From: Eisenibacter elegans DSM 3317
Lineage (GTDB): Bacteria; Bacteroidota; Bacteroidia; Cytophagales; Microscillaceae
DNA: 64,000 nt
Reading direction: 5' to 3'
NCBI RefSeq assembly: GCF_000430505.1
Contig: NZ_KE387154.1
Span: 368,530-432,529, forward strand
Shown here: positions 8,166 to 16,840 of the stretch, piece after piece
Layout of the letters: each line of letters begins with the position of its first letter
Position numbering within the stretch: the first letter of the stretch is position 1
Made by a program: the position numbers and the translations under genes
Notes under the pieces: model-generated
What the model was told of the DNA's origin: nothing
The model's database searches: none
The model's input: the letters and a program-made list of their open reading frames with translations, nothing else

Positions 8166-9590
8166 ATGAGAAAGGTATCTCTAATGCGTTTGAGCAGGCT
8201 TGTCGCCCTCTTCGCTACATTCATTTTTTACCAACCGGCTAACGCCCAAGACAATATCCTGACTTGGGAAGAATACTACCAACAGATTTTGGCTTATCAC
8301 CCCGTAGTGGTCAATGCCAACATCAACCTTGACCTCGCCGGCCAAGAACTACGCTTTGCACGTGGTTTTTTTGACCCTATGCTCATCGGGGATTACAAAC
8401 AAAAACAGTTTACCGAAAAAGATTACTACCGCCTACTTACTACCAAGGTCTCGGTACCGCTTTGGATAGGCGAGCTTGAGGCTGGGTATTACCAAAACGA
8501 GGGAGAATTCCTGAACCCCGAAAACTTGTTGCCGCGTAATGGGCAATCCTTTGTTGGGGTTTCGATTCCCTTGGCCCAAGGCCTACTTATTGACGAACGA
8601 CGCAGCACCCTGAGGCAAGCACGCTACCTAACCGATATTGCCGAGGCCGAGCGCCTCAGTATGATCAACAAGCTCCTGCTGAGTGCTACCAAAGATTATT
8701 GGAATTGGTATTTTGCTTACCAACGTTACCGCTTTGTGCAAGAGGCCTACCGGCTGGCCGAAATTCGCTATGAGGCCGTAAAGCTGAGCGTTATTACCGG
8801 TGACCAAGCCCCTATCGATTCGGTAGAGGCCAAAATCAGCCTTCAAAATAGGGACATAGAGCTGCAACAATCTGCCATAGAGTTGAAAAACGCACGCCTG
8901 ATAGCCTCCAACCACCTCTGGGGCGAAGGCGAAACCCCGCTCGAAATTCTGGAAACCACCCTGCCCGATGACTTCGACCTAGCCCGCTGGTCGGCCAATT
9001 TGCCCCAAGCCGAAGCCCTAGTGGCTCAAGCCGAAGAGCAGCACCCCGACCTACGCAAGATCATCTTCAAAAATCGGCAACTCGATGTAGAACGCAGTCT
9101 ACAAGTCAATAAGCTGGCGCCCAAAATCAATCTCCAATACCACCTCCTCAGCGAGCCGCAGGCCGTCAGTGGTGATCAATATGGCTGGTCTACTCAAAAC
9201 TACATGCTAGGGCTAAAAGTGGCTTTCCCCTTGTTTTTGCGGCAGGAGCGCGGCAAGCTACAGCTCGTGCGCCTCAAACAAGTACAGCTAGAGCAAGAGA
9301 ACCTCCAAACCCGCCGAGAGATTATCAACACCGTATTGGCACAATACAATTTACTCAATAACATTGCAGAGCTGATTGGGCTACAAGAGTCGATGGTCAA
9401 TAACTACCAACAGCTGCTCCGAGGAGAACAACTGCGCTTCGAAAACGGAGAAAGCTCTATTTTCCTTATCAATGTGCGAGAGACACAATTGCTTGATTCT
9501 CAGGTAAAACTTGTAAAGCTCCACAGCGACTATGGCAAGGCGCGTGCAGAGCTCAACCAAGCCGTCGGTCTTGTAGATTGGGATTATTAA
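8166..9590 (+). CDS. TolC-family outer membrane channel
   Basis: The protein is 474 residues from the ATG at 8166. That start gives a proper signal peptide (basic MRKVSLMRLSR, hydrophobic core, cleavage near YQPANAQ); the open frame extends upstream to 8088 without a plausible signal sequence. The mature protein has the tandem helical outer membrane efflux protein repeats of TolC, with long amphipathic helices such as LRQARYLTDIAEAERLSMIN. It starts 92 bases after the adaptor gene and completes an ABC, adaptor and channel set for one-step secretion. No terminator hairpin was seen immediately after it. Confidence 0.9.
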   Translation: MRKVSLMRLSRLVALFATFIFYQPANAQDNILTWEEYYQQILAYHPVVVNANINLDLAGQELRFARGFFDPMLIGDYKQKQFTEKDYYRLLTTKVSVPLWIGELEAGYYQNEGEFLNPENLLPRNGQSFVGVSIPLAQGLLIDERRSTLRQARYLTDIAEAERLSMINKLLLSATKDYWNWYFAYQRYRFVQEAYRLAEIRYEAVKLSVITGDQAPIDSVEAKISLQNRDIELQQSAIELKNARLIASNHLWGEGETPLEILETTLPDDFDLARWSANLPQAEALVAQAEEQHPDLRKIIFKNRQLDVERSLQVNKLAPKINLQYHLLSEPQAVSGDQYGWSTQNYMLGLKVAFPLFLRQERGKLQLVRLKQVQLEQENLQTRREIINTVLAQYNLLNNIAELIGLQESMVNNYQQLLRGEQLRFENGESSIFLINVRETQLLDSQVKLVKLHSDYGKARAELNQAVGLVDWDY

Positions 9591-9730
9591 GCCCTAAGAA
9601 CACCAAGAAGGGGGACAGCAAAAAACACGTAAAAAAACAAAAACTTCTAGCAACCATTAGAAATTTTGGCAATAATGCGTATCTTTATAGCTAACACCCC
9701 AAACTTCTACTGTATACCTATTTCGTTCTT

Positions 9731-9964
9731 ATGGCAACAGACCTCTCTCAAATTGAGCAAGAAATCAGTAGGCTTACCGCAGAACGAGGCCAATTGTTTA
9801 CCCAATGGGCCAATACGGTAAAGCATAACCAACGCCTAGCCGAGTTGAATGGTGTAGAATCACCAGAACTAGTAGCCAAAGCCGAGAGCCTTTTAGCCGC
9901 ACATAATGCGATTCGTGAAAAGATTTTGGAACTGATCAGCCGGGCGGATAGGGTTGTCCGATAG
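9731..9964 (+). CDS. Small coiled-coil protein, unknown
   Basis: This 77-residue, highly charged protein has no signal peptide or membrane segment. Nearly all of it should be helical, with heptad-like spacing in IEQEISRLTAERGQLF and in EKILELISRADRVV. It is followed by a clear intrinsic terminator at 9991-10024, and a TATCTTTA box lies about 45 bases upstream. It therefore looks like a real single-gene unit rather than a chance frame. I do not recognise the family. Confidence 0.65.
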   Translation: MATDLSQIEQEISRLTAERGQLFTQWANTVKHNQRLAELNGVESPELVAKAESLLAAHNAIREKILELISRADRVVR

Positions 9965-9990
9965 CGCAAGCGCTCAAAATATTTTTCCAA

Positions 9991-10024
9991 AACACCTGTA
10001 CTTAGTCAAGCAGGTGTTTTTTTA
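9991..10024 (+). terminator. Intrinsic terminator after the small coiled-coil gene
   Basis: An 8-bp perfect stem (AACACCTG / CAGGTGTT) with a 12-base loop is followed by a run of T. An A-run also precedes the stem, so it may serve the convergent gene at 10022-10432 as well. Confidence 0.85.
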
Positions 10025-10432
10025 TGCCTTCAGCACAAACCTTGCCTGCACACTAAAGTGGAGCCTGCCTGTAAACTCTTCGAGCGCCAATTGCAAAGGG
10101 CTTTGGCTGTAGGGAGAATGTGGGAGATAGAGCGCCAAATCAAGGCTTTGGGAGGATACACCTACCTCCATCTGAGCAAAAGGCAGGCAGGTACGCAAAC
10201 GCTCAAAAATCAACTCAAAAGTGGTTTGATTGAGCATAGTACAGCCAAAGCGGTGATAATCAATATCAGGCAAAAACTGCTGCAAATACATCCTGACTAC
10301 CCGCGCAACCAAGGCTTGGAGGCAATCTTCGGGATAGCCTCCTCCCACACACAACTGCGCGGCCAAACGTAATTCTTCCCAAGCCCCTTGGGCAATGAGT
10401 AGCTTTATTTTGTCGCGGGCAGCTGTGTCCAT
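10022..10432 (-). CDS. Hypothetical protein, 136 residues
   Basis: This is an unrecognised soluble protein. The N-terminal third looks helical (DKIKLLIAQGAWEELRLAAQL); the C-terminal half looks like β-strands ending in GRLHFSVQARFVLKA. It has no signal peptide. It begins 13 bases after the stop of the transglycosylase gene on the same strand and ends at the bidirectional terminator, so it is probably the last gene of that transcript. Its function is unknown. Confidence 0.6.
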   Translation of the reverse strand: MDTAARDKIKLLIAQGAWEELRLAAQLCVGGGYPEDCLQALVARVVRMYLQQFLPDIDYHRFGCTMLNQTTFELIFERLRTCLPFAQMEVGVSSQSLDLALYLPHSPYSQSPLQLALEEFTGRLHFSVQARFVLKA

Positions 10433-10445
10433 ATGGAGTGTGGTT

Positions 10446-12755
10446 TTAGCGCGCCATAGGCAGGGCTACGTGATAGGTCTTGTCGTTGGGGATGGTCGAA
10501 GCCTTGAGCCACTTGTTGAAATCTTTCAGTGTATTGGCATTGACATTTTGTTCGCGGGCGATTTGTTGTAGTGTTTTTCGATTGCCTTGGGTGTAATTTT
10601 GAATACGGATGGGCGAAGCATTTTGGTTGAGCAGATGGTCAAAGGCCACCATATGCGCCAAAAACTTGACTAAGTACCAGTGTGCCTCATCGTCGAGCAA
10701 CAGACGCGAGGGGGTTTGGTCAAAAGGCAGGTCAGGGTATTGTTGGGCAAAATAATTGCGCGCCCCCGTAAAGCCCATATTGTAAGAGAGCAAGGCAAAG
10801 ACCCAGTTGTTGGAAAAGCTATGGCTGCGCTTCAGGTATTGGCAGGCCGCTCGGCTAGAGGCGATGATGTTCATCCGCTCGTCCACCTGAGCATTGATGA
10901 GCAACCCAAACTCCCGTGCTGCGGGTTCTTTAAATTGCCAATAGCCTACCGCCTTGGAGCTAGACACCGCCGTCGCATTAAAATCGCTCTCTTGAATAGG
11001 CAGTAACCTAAACACATTGGGAACGTCTTCGCCGGCCAATACCTCTTCTACAATGAAGAGATGCTGGTTGGCGCGGGCTATTTTTTCTTGTAAGAAACGT
11101 TGACTGCGATAAAAGGCGTTTACGTCTTGTTGTACCCGATTGCGGGTAAGAGGCGAAAGTTCTAACCGAATGTCGGCCAAGCTAAGACTTTGGCTGACGG
11201 TAGGGGCTCCTGCGGCGGCAGCAATAGGCTGCACGCTGCGGTCTATTACAGGGTTGCGCTGGTAAGTTCCCCCATTGCTGCCATTGTTGTTGCTGCTGTT
11301 ATTCCCACCGCTCGACTGTTGTTGGCCACTAGAAGCATTGGCAGGCAAAATCAAGACTTGCCCTACCGAAAGCGCCATCGAGCCCAGTCGATTGGCAGCT
11401 ACCAGCGCATCGACTGTAGTATTGTATTGGCGCGAAATAGCAAATAGCGACTCCCCACGTTGTACGACGTGCTGACGTGCCCCCGTTTGGTTTTGAGTTT
11501 GGTTTTGAGTTTGGCGGTTATCTTCAGGACGGGTAGCTTGGTTATTGCCGCTGTTGTTGTTGTTACTATTATTGCTGCTGTTATTGTTGTTGCTGCTAGT
11601 GGGGTTGGGGTTTTCTATAAAAAGCCGCTGGCCAATACTCAGGTTATCGGTACGCAAGCGATTCCAAGTACGTAAATCATTGACACTGATGCTGTATTGG
11701 CGCGAAATAGCAAATAGCGATTCCCCACGGCTGACGGTATGTTGGCGGGCGTTGGCGCTTCCAAAAGAACCAGTATTGGCCGCACCTAGGACGTAGTAGG
11801 TTGAGTAATCGGCAGTATAGGCCCTGTTGCCTTCAATGGCCGCCGCATATACAATATTGACGGCCTCGTTGCTAGCATCGGCCAGCGACATCTCCGGGCG
11901 TTGTAGTGCCTGTGCGGCAAGGCGGGCATTTTCCTCTTCGCCAGTAGGCGACTGTGCCCAGATACGCACCAAAACCGGCTGGTTTTGGAGAATGTAAATC
12001 TCTTCTTTGACCCAACTGTTGAGTTCACGTACTTGTACGTAGGGTACTTTCAGGCGAATCGCTACGCTTTCAAGTGTTTCATCATTGACCCAATACGGAA
12101 CCAGTGAGTAGGATTCGTCCTTGCCCGGCTGGGCAATATCTGCCTCCAATGCTGTTCGCCAAGCCCAATATTGAGCCAGCTCATCTGAGTTGCTATGGGC
12201 TTGGATTGTGCTCCCCGGCGGGGGCGAGGGGTTAGCTTTGAGATGTTGAATCATAGCTACACTTCCCGAAAAATAAGAATAAAGCGTGTACCACCAGTTG
12301 GTAGAAATTTTATGGTTTTTGTTGAAGTATTCGGCGGCATGGTAGCTAGTCAAAGCCGGGTTAAGTGTTTCGTCTATGAATAGGTTTTGGACATAGCGAA
12401 TCTCAAGATTGCGCGAGAAATTGACAAACCATAGTTTGAGTGTGGGCTCTTGCAAGGAGCGGTTTACTAGAGCCGCATAGACCAGCTCCTTGGGCACTTT
12501 TTGGTCTTGGAGTACCTCTGCGGCAAGGCGCATATAGGGCAACAGCTTGGTTTTGTAGGCACGCCAAGCCGCCGGGTCTTGCGTCCATTGTTGGAGATAG
12601 CGTTGTGCGGAGGCTGCCGTGTTGGCATCAATGCTGACGGTGTGCGCACCTATGACATATTGTCGGGGAACTTGAGGCGTTTGTGCCGAAAGGCTATTGC
12701 TAAACCCAATACTGAGCAGGCAGCAATAAAACCAAAAACAATTATTTTTGAGCAT
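10446..12755 (-). CDS. LysM lytic transglycosylase (MltD-like) with an extra pseudo-catalytic domain
   Basis: This 769-residue secreted protein has a signal peptide ending near SLSAQ (residue 25). Residues about 60-170 resemble a second SLT fold, but the segment VPKELVYAALVNRS lacks the catalytic Glu. A LysM-like stretch lies near 225-275. Two clear LysM domains follow at about 338-380 and 428-470; both contain RGESLFAISRQY. They are separated and followed by Asn/Ser-rich linkers. The active SLT domain is about 540-700, with catalytic Glu589 in LLPIQESDF and the downstream GYWQF motif. Another LysM-like segment ends the protein. MltD-type enzymes cleave glycan strands of peptidoglycan to 1,6-anhydro ends. 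Domain order and catalytic Glu make the enzyme class secure. Confidence 0.92.
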   Translation of the reverse strand: MLKNNCFWFYCCLLSIGFSNSLSAQTPQVPRQYVIGAHTVSIDANTAASAQRYLQQWTQDPAAWRAYKTKLLPYMRLAAEVLQDQKVPKELVYAALVNRSLQEPTLKLWFVNFSRNLEIRYVQNLFIDETLNPALTSYHAAEYFNKNHKISTNWWYTLYSYFSGSVAMIQHLKANPSPPPGSTIQAHSNSDELAQYWAWRTALEADIAQPGKDESYSLVPYWVNDETLESVAIRLKVPYVQVRELNSWVKEEIYILQNQPVLVRIWAQSPTGEEENARLAAQALQRPEMSLADASNEAVNIVYAAAIEGNRAYTADYSTYYVLGAANTGSFGSANARQHTVSRGESLFAISRQYSISVNDLRTWNRLRTDNLSIGQRLFIENPNPTSSNNNNSSNNSNNNNSGNNQATRPEDNRQTQNQTQNQTGARQHVVQRGESLFAISRQYNTTVDALVAANRLGSMALSVGQVLILPANASSGQQQSSGGNNSSNNNGSNGGTYQRNPVIDRSVQPIAAAAGAPTVSQSLSLADIRLELSPLTRNRVQQDVNAFYRSQRFLQEKIARANQHLFIVEEVLAGEDVPNVFRLLPIQESDFNATAVSSSKAVGYWQFKEPAAREFGLLINAQVDERMNIIASSRAACQYLKRSHSFSNNWVFALLSYNMGFTGARNYFAQQYPDLPFDQTPSRLLLDDEAHWYLVKFLAHMVAFDHLLNQNASPIRIQNYTQGNRKTLQQIAREQNVNANTLKDFNKWLKASTIPNDKTYHVALPMAR
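11541..11600 (+). repeat. Trinucleotide-rich microsatellite coding an Asn/Ser linker
   Basis: The plus strand shows repeated GTT/GCT/ATT triplets. On the minus strand they encode a run of Asn and Ser between the two LysM domains of the transglycosylase. A second Asn/Ser-rich stretch lies near 11275-11320, and a repeated TTGGTTTTGAG unit lies near 11490. All keep the reading frame. Confidence 0.75.
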
Positions 12756-12871
12756 ATTCGCCAGATTTGTTGAGACTTCAAACGAGGGCTAGTATCTTGC
12801 AGGTGTATTCAATCTATCAAAATAAACGCCAAAAACACAGCGGCATTGCTCAAGCTGCTCCCAAACCGCTT

Positions 12872-13192
12872 ATGAAACCCTCTTCCCCCTCTTGGATTGC
12901 CCGCCTACAAGAGCGCTGGCAAGTACATAGTGCTTGGCAAGTGTTTATCATTTTGTTGGTCTTTGCTTGCACTGGTTTTACGGTATTGTGGCTCAAAAAG
13001 CCGATTTTGGGCGTATTACTCTCCGATGATGTCGTTGGTTGGCAGCGCAACCTCATCTACACATTGGTCATCCTACCAATTTACCAAGTCGTCCTGCTGG
13101 CTTATGGATGGCTTTTTGGGCAGTTTCGTTTTTTTTGGAATTTTGAAAAACGCATGTTCGCCCGCCTCTTGGGCAGAAAAGCATCGGAGTGA
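12872..13192 (+). CDS. Small membrane protein, DUF6787-like
   Basis: The protein is 106 residues from the ATG at 12872, which fits a short start of the type seen in this Bacteroidota family (LQERWQVHSAWQVFIILLVF). An upstream frame to 12767 exists but looks non-coding. There are two membrane helices, about residues 22-42 and 60-80, then the motif FGQFRFFWNFEKRMFARLLG. The family assignment is from memory of the pattern and no function is known. A possible promoter (TTG at 12770, TATCTTGC at 12793) lies upstream. Its stop overlaps the start region of darT. Confidence 0.65.
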   Translation: MKPSSPSWIARLQERWQVHSAWQVFIILLVFACTGFTVLWLKKPILGVLLSDDVVGWQRNLIYTLVILPIYQVVLLAYGWLFGQFRFFWNFEKRMFARLLGRKASE

Positions 13193-13194
13193 GA

Positions 13195-13799
13195 ATGACA
13201 GGTGATTTTATGGAAGAAATCTGCTTATTCAGAATAACTCATATTGACAATATACCGCATATTTTGCAACACGGAATAACACACGGGGCATCTCATCGGG
13301 CAAACCCCAACTTCATACCTATTGGAGATGTAAGCTTGATAAGTAAAAGAAATAGCACATTTGAGTATATTCCCCTTTATCTTTGGTACAGAATGCCAAT
13401 GCCCTACGTATTACAAAATGGGTTTAATGGTGTTACCCCTGTTTCTCCTTCAGATATTGTGTATTGTGTCAGCTCTGTAACACAAGTGATGTCTTTTACA
13501 ATTGACTTTATATTCACGGATGGTCATGCTGTTGATAAATTATCAACACAGTATTCAGCGAGAGATATTCACCAAATTAAAGAGTTACTGGATTGGGGAG
13601 CCATAAAATTCAATACTGGAAGGAGACTACGAATTTGGATAAGAAACGAAGAAAAGAGGCGGAGTTTTTGGTGCACTCAGATGTCCCTAGCAATGCAATT
13701 ATATGGAATTTGGTTCTTGATAAAGCATCAAAACAAAACTTAGCTGCCCTTGGTACTGATACGTCCAAAGTACGTGTTTGCCCTGACTGTTACTTCTAA
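13195..13799 (+). pseudogene. darT: DarT toxin (DNA thymidine ADP-ribosyltransferase), frameshifted
   Basis: DarT transfers ADP-ribose from NAD to thymidine in single-stranded DNA and blocks replication; the macrodomain partner DarG reverses this. The first frame (from ATG 13195 or 13210) carries the typical start RITHIDNIPHILQHGI and the PLYLWYRMPMPYVL core. It then leaves homology near 13605 and continues out of frame to 13743. The other frame (13593-13799) carries the rest: YWKETTNLDKKRRKEAEFLV, with the catalytic Glu codon at 13662-13664, ending CPDCYF. One base appears missing near the A run at 13605-13608; five As would join the frames as DWGAIKIQYWKE. As read, the toxin loses its catalytic Glu. 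It is directly followed by darG. Confidence 0.85.
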
Positions 13800-13803
13800 A
13801 ACA

Positions 13804-14835
13804 ATGATACACTACATCAAAGGAAATTTGTTAGAAAGTGAGGCCGAGGCCTTGGTCAATACCGTGAATACAGTAGGGGTAATGGGTAAAGGCATTGCTT
13901 TACGGTTTAAGAATAGGTTTCCCAACAATTTCAAAGCATACCAACAAGCCTGCAAACAACAAGAGCTGCAAATAGGCCAATTATTTGTTTTTGAAGAAGA
14001 GACAATAACAGGAAATAAACTCATCATTAACTTCCCCACAAAAACACACTGGCGTTTGCCTTCTGAGTATGACTACATATCTCAAGGCTTGGAGACATTA
14101 GCAAATCTAATTCAAAAAAGAACCATTCGTTCTGTAGCCATACCTCCCTTAGGTGCAGGCAATAGAGGACTAAATTGGGAGAAGGTGCGGCAACTAATAG
14201 AGCAGTATCTTACACAACTAGATTGTGATATTTATATTTATGAGCCGGGAGCTGTCATTGTGGAGCATCTCAAAAAAGAAAAGGTAAAGCTCACATCTGC
14301 AAGAGCTATGCTATTGGCGGTGTTGTATGATTTGGTTCGTTACGGCGCGTTTGTTGCTGAGTTTTCTGCAGAAAAAGTTGTCTACTTTTTACAGCGTTTC
14401 GGTGCTAATGACACCTTTAAACTAACATTCAAACCGAACTTCTATAGCCCTTACTCCGGAAAAGTAAGGCATCTGTTGCATCATCTCAATGGCAATTACT
14501 TGACAGGATATAGTGCGAAGGACAAAAAGCCTTTCGGAGAGCTTAGCCTGATGATGGACACTGAAAGCAGCCTGAGTGAATATTTGGCAATGCCTGAAAA
14601 TCATCGTTACAAGGCTACCGTAGAAAGAACAAAAGACTTTTTATCAGGGTTTTATGGTGCGTTTAGCCTAGAGCTGTTATCCACTGTTGATTTTATCGTT
14701 ACGGAACAAGGGGTAAGTATCCTTGAAGGTATCACAGAAGTATTACACCAGTGGAACAACCACAAGAAAAGCTTGTTCACCAATCAACGATTTGTTGAAA
14801 TAGCCCTCCAAAACCTAAAAACCCACCTTCCCTAA
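13804..14835 (+). CDS. darG: DarG antitoxin (macrodomain ADP-ribosyl hydrolase)
   Basis: The protein is 343 residues from the ATG at 13804, which opens with MIHYIKGNLLESEAEALVN, the macrodomain start. The ADP-ribose-binding loops are visible as VNTVGVMGKGIALRF and IPPLGAGNRGLNW, within residues 1-155. The C-terminal part (about 170-343) matches the DarG domain that binds and masks DarT. It begins 4 bases after the darT end. DarG removes ADP-ribose from DNA thymidine and neutralises the toxin. The frame is intact, so the antitoxin may outlive its toxin. The locus is more A+T rich than its neighbours, which suggests horizontal transfer. Confidence 0.92.
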   Translation: MIHYIKGNLLESEAEALVNTVNTVGVMGKGIALRFKNRFPNNFKAYQQACKQQELQIGQLFVFEEETITGNKLIINFPTKTHWRLPSEYDYISQGLETLANLIQKRTIRSVAIPPLGAGNRGLNWEKVRQLIEQYLTQLDCDIYIYEPGAVIVEHLKKEKVKLTSARAMLLAVLYDLVRYGAFVAEFSAEKVVYFLQRFGANDTFKLTFKPNFYSPYSGKVRHLLHHLNGNYLTGYSAKDKKPFGELSLMMDTESSLSEYLAMPENHRYKATVERTKDFLSGFYGAFSLELLSTVDFIVTEQGVSILEGITEVLHQWNNHKKSLFTNQRFVEIALQNLKTHLP

Positions 14836-14839
14836 CACT

Positions 14840-15823
14840 ATGCAGCAGGTCGACAGACAGAAAATACAGGTACAGGCTTGGGTCTTTGGTATCGGAGTAT
14901 TGATTTTGGTGGCAAAGTTTGTGGCCTATTGGCTGACCAACTCCAACGCCATTCTTACCGATGCTGTCGAATCGATTGCCAATGTTGCCGCTGGGGCTTT
15001 TGCCCTACAGAGTCTGTGGTTGGCTGCCAAGCCCCGCGACCGTAACCACCCCTATGGGCACGGTAAGGTGGAGTTTGTCGCCGCTGCTGTCGAGGGAAGC
15101 CTCATTACTGTGGCCGGAGGGCTGATGATAGCCAAGGCCTTGTATGACTTCAGTACGGCGCACACCGTCCAACACCTCGACCAAGGGCTGTGGATTGTAG
15201 CTGTTGCCGGCCTGCTCAACTATCTGATGGGCTTTGTGATTGAGCGACAAGGCCGTATACTACATTCTCTCACGATGATAGCCGAAGGCAAACACCTCAA
15301 AACCGATGCCTACTCTACCGTGGGGATGATGCTCGGACTGGGCATCATCGTCTGGACCGGCCAATATTGGGTAGATAATCTACTGGCTATCTTGCTGGGG
15401 GCGATGATTTGCTTTACCGGTGCCAAAGTGCTGCGCAAATCGTGGGCAGGCATTACTGATGAGGCCGATGAGCAGATTCTGCGCCAGCTCATCACCGCCT
15501 TGGAGCAAAATCGAAAACCCGCTTGGGTCGATATCCATAACTTTCGTGTCATTCAGTATGGCGCTAATTGGCACATCGATTGTCATCTCACGCTACCGCG
15601 TTATTTTACTATCGAAGAAGGGCACGAGGCCGTCAAAGAGGTAGAAGACCTCATTGCAGCTTACTGCCCCCAAGAAACGGAGTTTTTTATTCACGTCGAT
15701 GCTTGCGTCGATACCAGCTGTGCCATCTGCCACCAGCCTGATTGCCCCATACGCAAGGCGCTGCCTAGCCGGACAGTCGTCTGGCGGACGGACAATGTCG
15801 TGCGCAACCAAAAACACCGATAA
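14840..15823 (+). CDS. Cation diffusion facilitator (CDF) transporter
   Basis: This 327-residue inner-membrane protein has about six helices up to residue 205. The CDF metal-site motifs are visible: SNAILTDAVESIANVAAG near residue 35-52 and NHPYGHGKVEFVAA near 72-85. A cytoplasmic ferredoxin-like domain follows. It ends in a Cys/His-rich tail (HVDACVDTSCAICHQPDC) that may bind metal. CDF proteins exchange Zn, Fe, Co or Mn for protons. The specificity is not clear from these residues. It follows darG by 4 bases and overlaps the next gene by one base (TAATG), so it is translated with the glycosyltransferase. Confidence 0.92.
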   Translation: MQQVDRQKIQVQAWVFGIGVLILVAKFVAYWLTNSNAILTDAVESIANVAAGAFALQSLWLAAKPRDRNHPYGHGKVEFVAAAVEGSLITVAGGLMIAKALYDFSTAHTVQHLDQGLWIVAVAGLLNYLMGFVIERQGRILHSLTMIAEGKHLKTDAYSTVGMMLGLGIIVWTGQYWVDNLLAILLGAMICFTGAKVLRKSWAGITDEADEQILRQLITALEQNRKPAWVDIHNFRVIQYGANWHIDCHLTLPRYFTIEEGHEAVKEVEDLIAAYCPQETEFFIHVDACVDTSCAICHQPDCPIRKALPSRTVVWRTDNVVRNQKHR

Positions 15824-16743
15824 TGGCCGAAAAACCTTTCTTTTCTATCGTCATTCCGACGTATAACCGTGCCGATCTCATCGGGCAAACGCTAGAGAGC
15901 GTCTTTGCACAGACTTTCCAAAGTTATGAGGTGATTGTCGTAGACAATGCCTCCACCGACCATACCCCAGCTTTGTTGGCTCCCCTCGTGGCCGAGGGTA
16001 AGCTGCGGCTCATCGTCCATGACCGAAACTACGAACGAGCCAAATCGCGCAATACGGGAATGGCTGCTGCCCAGGGGCAGTACCTGACTTTCCTTGATTC
16101 GGATGATTTTATGTATCCCCAAAATTTGGCCGAGGCTTACCAATATATTAAGCAAAACCCTGAAAATCAGGCTTTTCATAATCTCTACGAGCTTGTTGAC
16201 GCGCAGCAACAGCTACTCTATCGTTACCCCTTTGCGCCTTTGCGCGAGCCACTGCGCCAAATTGCCCAAGGCAATTTCCTCTCCTGCATCGGGGTATTCC
16301 TCCATCAAGACCTCTACCGAACCCTCCGCTGGGACGAGCACCCGCTCTTGACCGGCTCCGAAGATTATGACTTTGCCCTGCGGCTCGTTGCCCGCTGCCC
16401 GCAGCTAGGGCGCATCCCCCGATACAACAGCGGTGTGCGCGAACACCCTGCCCGCACTGTCAACCAACAGCACTATGCCCAAGCCCTCGAACGCTTCGAG
16501 TACCTGCGCCACAAGATGGCCACCGACCCTGAGTACCTTCCTTTGCGCCCCTTTGCCGGACAAATAGCGGCTACGCTGTGGATATTTTTGGCCGGAATGG
16601 CGCTCAGCACCCAACAAACAGCTGAGGCTGGCCGCGCACTCTCCCAAGCCCGACAAGCCGACAAAAAAGTTTGGAGCCGTCGAAACTACCTAGGCTTGTG
16701 GCTTCGTTATTGCAAAAAGCGTTTGATGGCTCCCTTCGGGTAA
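15823..16743 (+). CDS. Family 2 glycosyltransferase
   Basis: This 306-residue GT-A enzyme begins with FFSIVIPTYNRADLIGQTLE. It has VVDNASTD for nucleotide-sugar binding and DSDD (residues about 88-91) as the metal-binding DxD motif. There is no membrane segment; a basic C-terminus could attach to the membrane. It probably adds a sugar to a surface polysaccharide or glycan, but the donor and acceptor cannot be read. The start overlaps the CDF stop. It precedes the sugar-nucleotide module by about 100 bases. Confidence 0.88.
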   Translation: MAEKPFFSIVIPTYNRADLIGQTLESVFAQTFQSYEVIVVDNASTDHTPALLAPLVAEGKLRLIVHDRNYERAKSRNTGMAAAQGQYLTFLDSDDFMYPQNLAEAYQYIKQNPENQAFHNLYELVDAQQQLLYRYPFAPLREPLRQIAQGNFLSCIGVFLHQDLYRTLRWDEHPLLTGSEDYDFALRLVARCPQLGRIPRYNSGVREHPARTVNQQHYAQALERFEYLRHKMATDPEYLPLRPFAGQIAATLWIFLAGMALSTQQTAEAGRALSQARQADKKVWSRRNYLGLWLRYCKKRLMAPFG

Positions 16744-16840
16744 GGCCTGTTTCCTGATATACTCGGGGCGCTAGCTCAGGATATCACCTCATGCTCCCTG
16801 ATTTCATTGTTGATACTTTATTCCCCTATTCAAAAAAACT

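Noticed and set aside
13593-13799. Second darT frame as an independent small gene
   Set aside because: Its sequence is exactly the missing C-terminus of DarT, with the catalytic Glu, and its only early start is a TTG inside darT. It is treated as part of the frameshifted darT.
16744-16840. Possible hairpin with TGATAT and ATATCA after the GT2 gene
   Set aside because: Only six pairs, a long loop and no T run; not distinct from chance.
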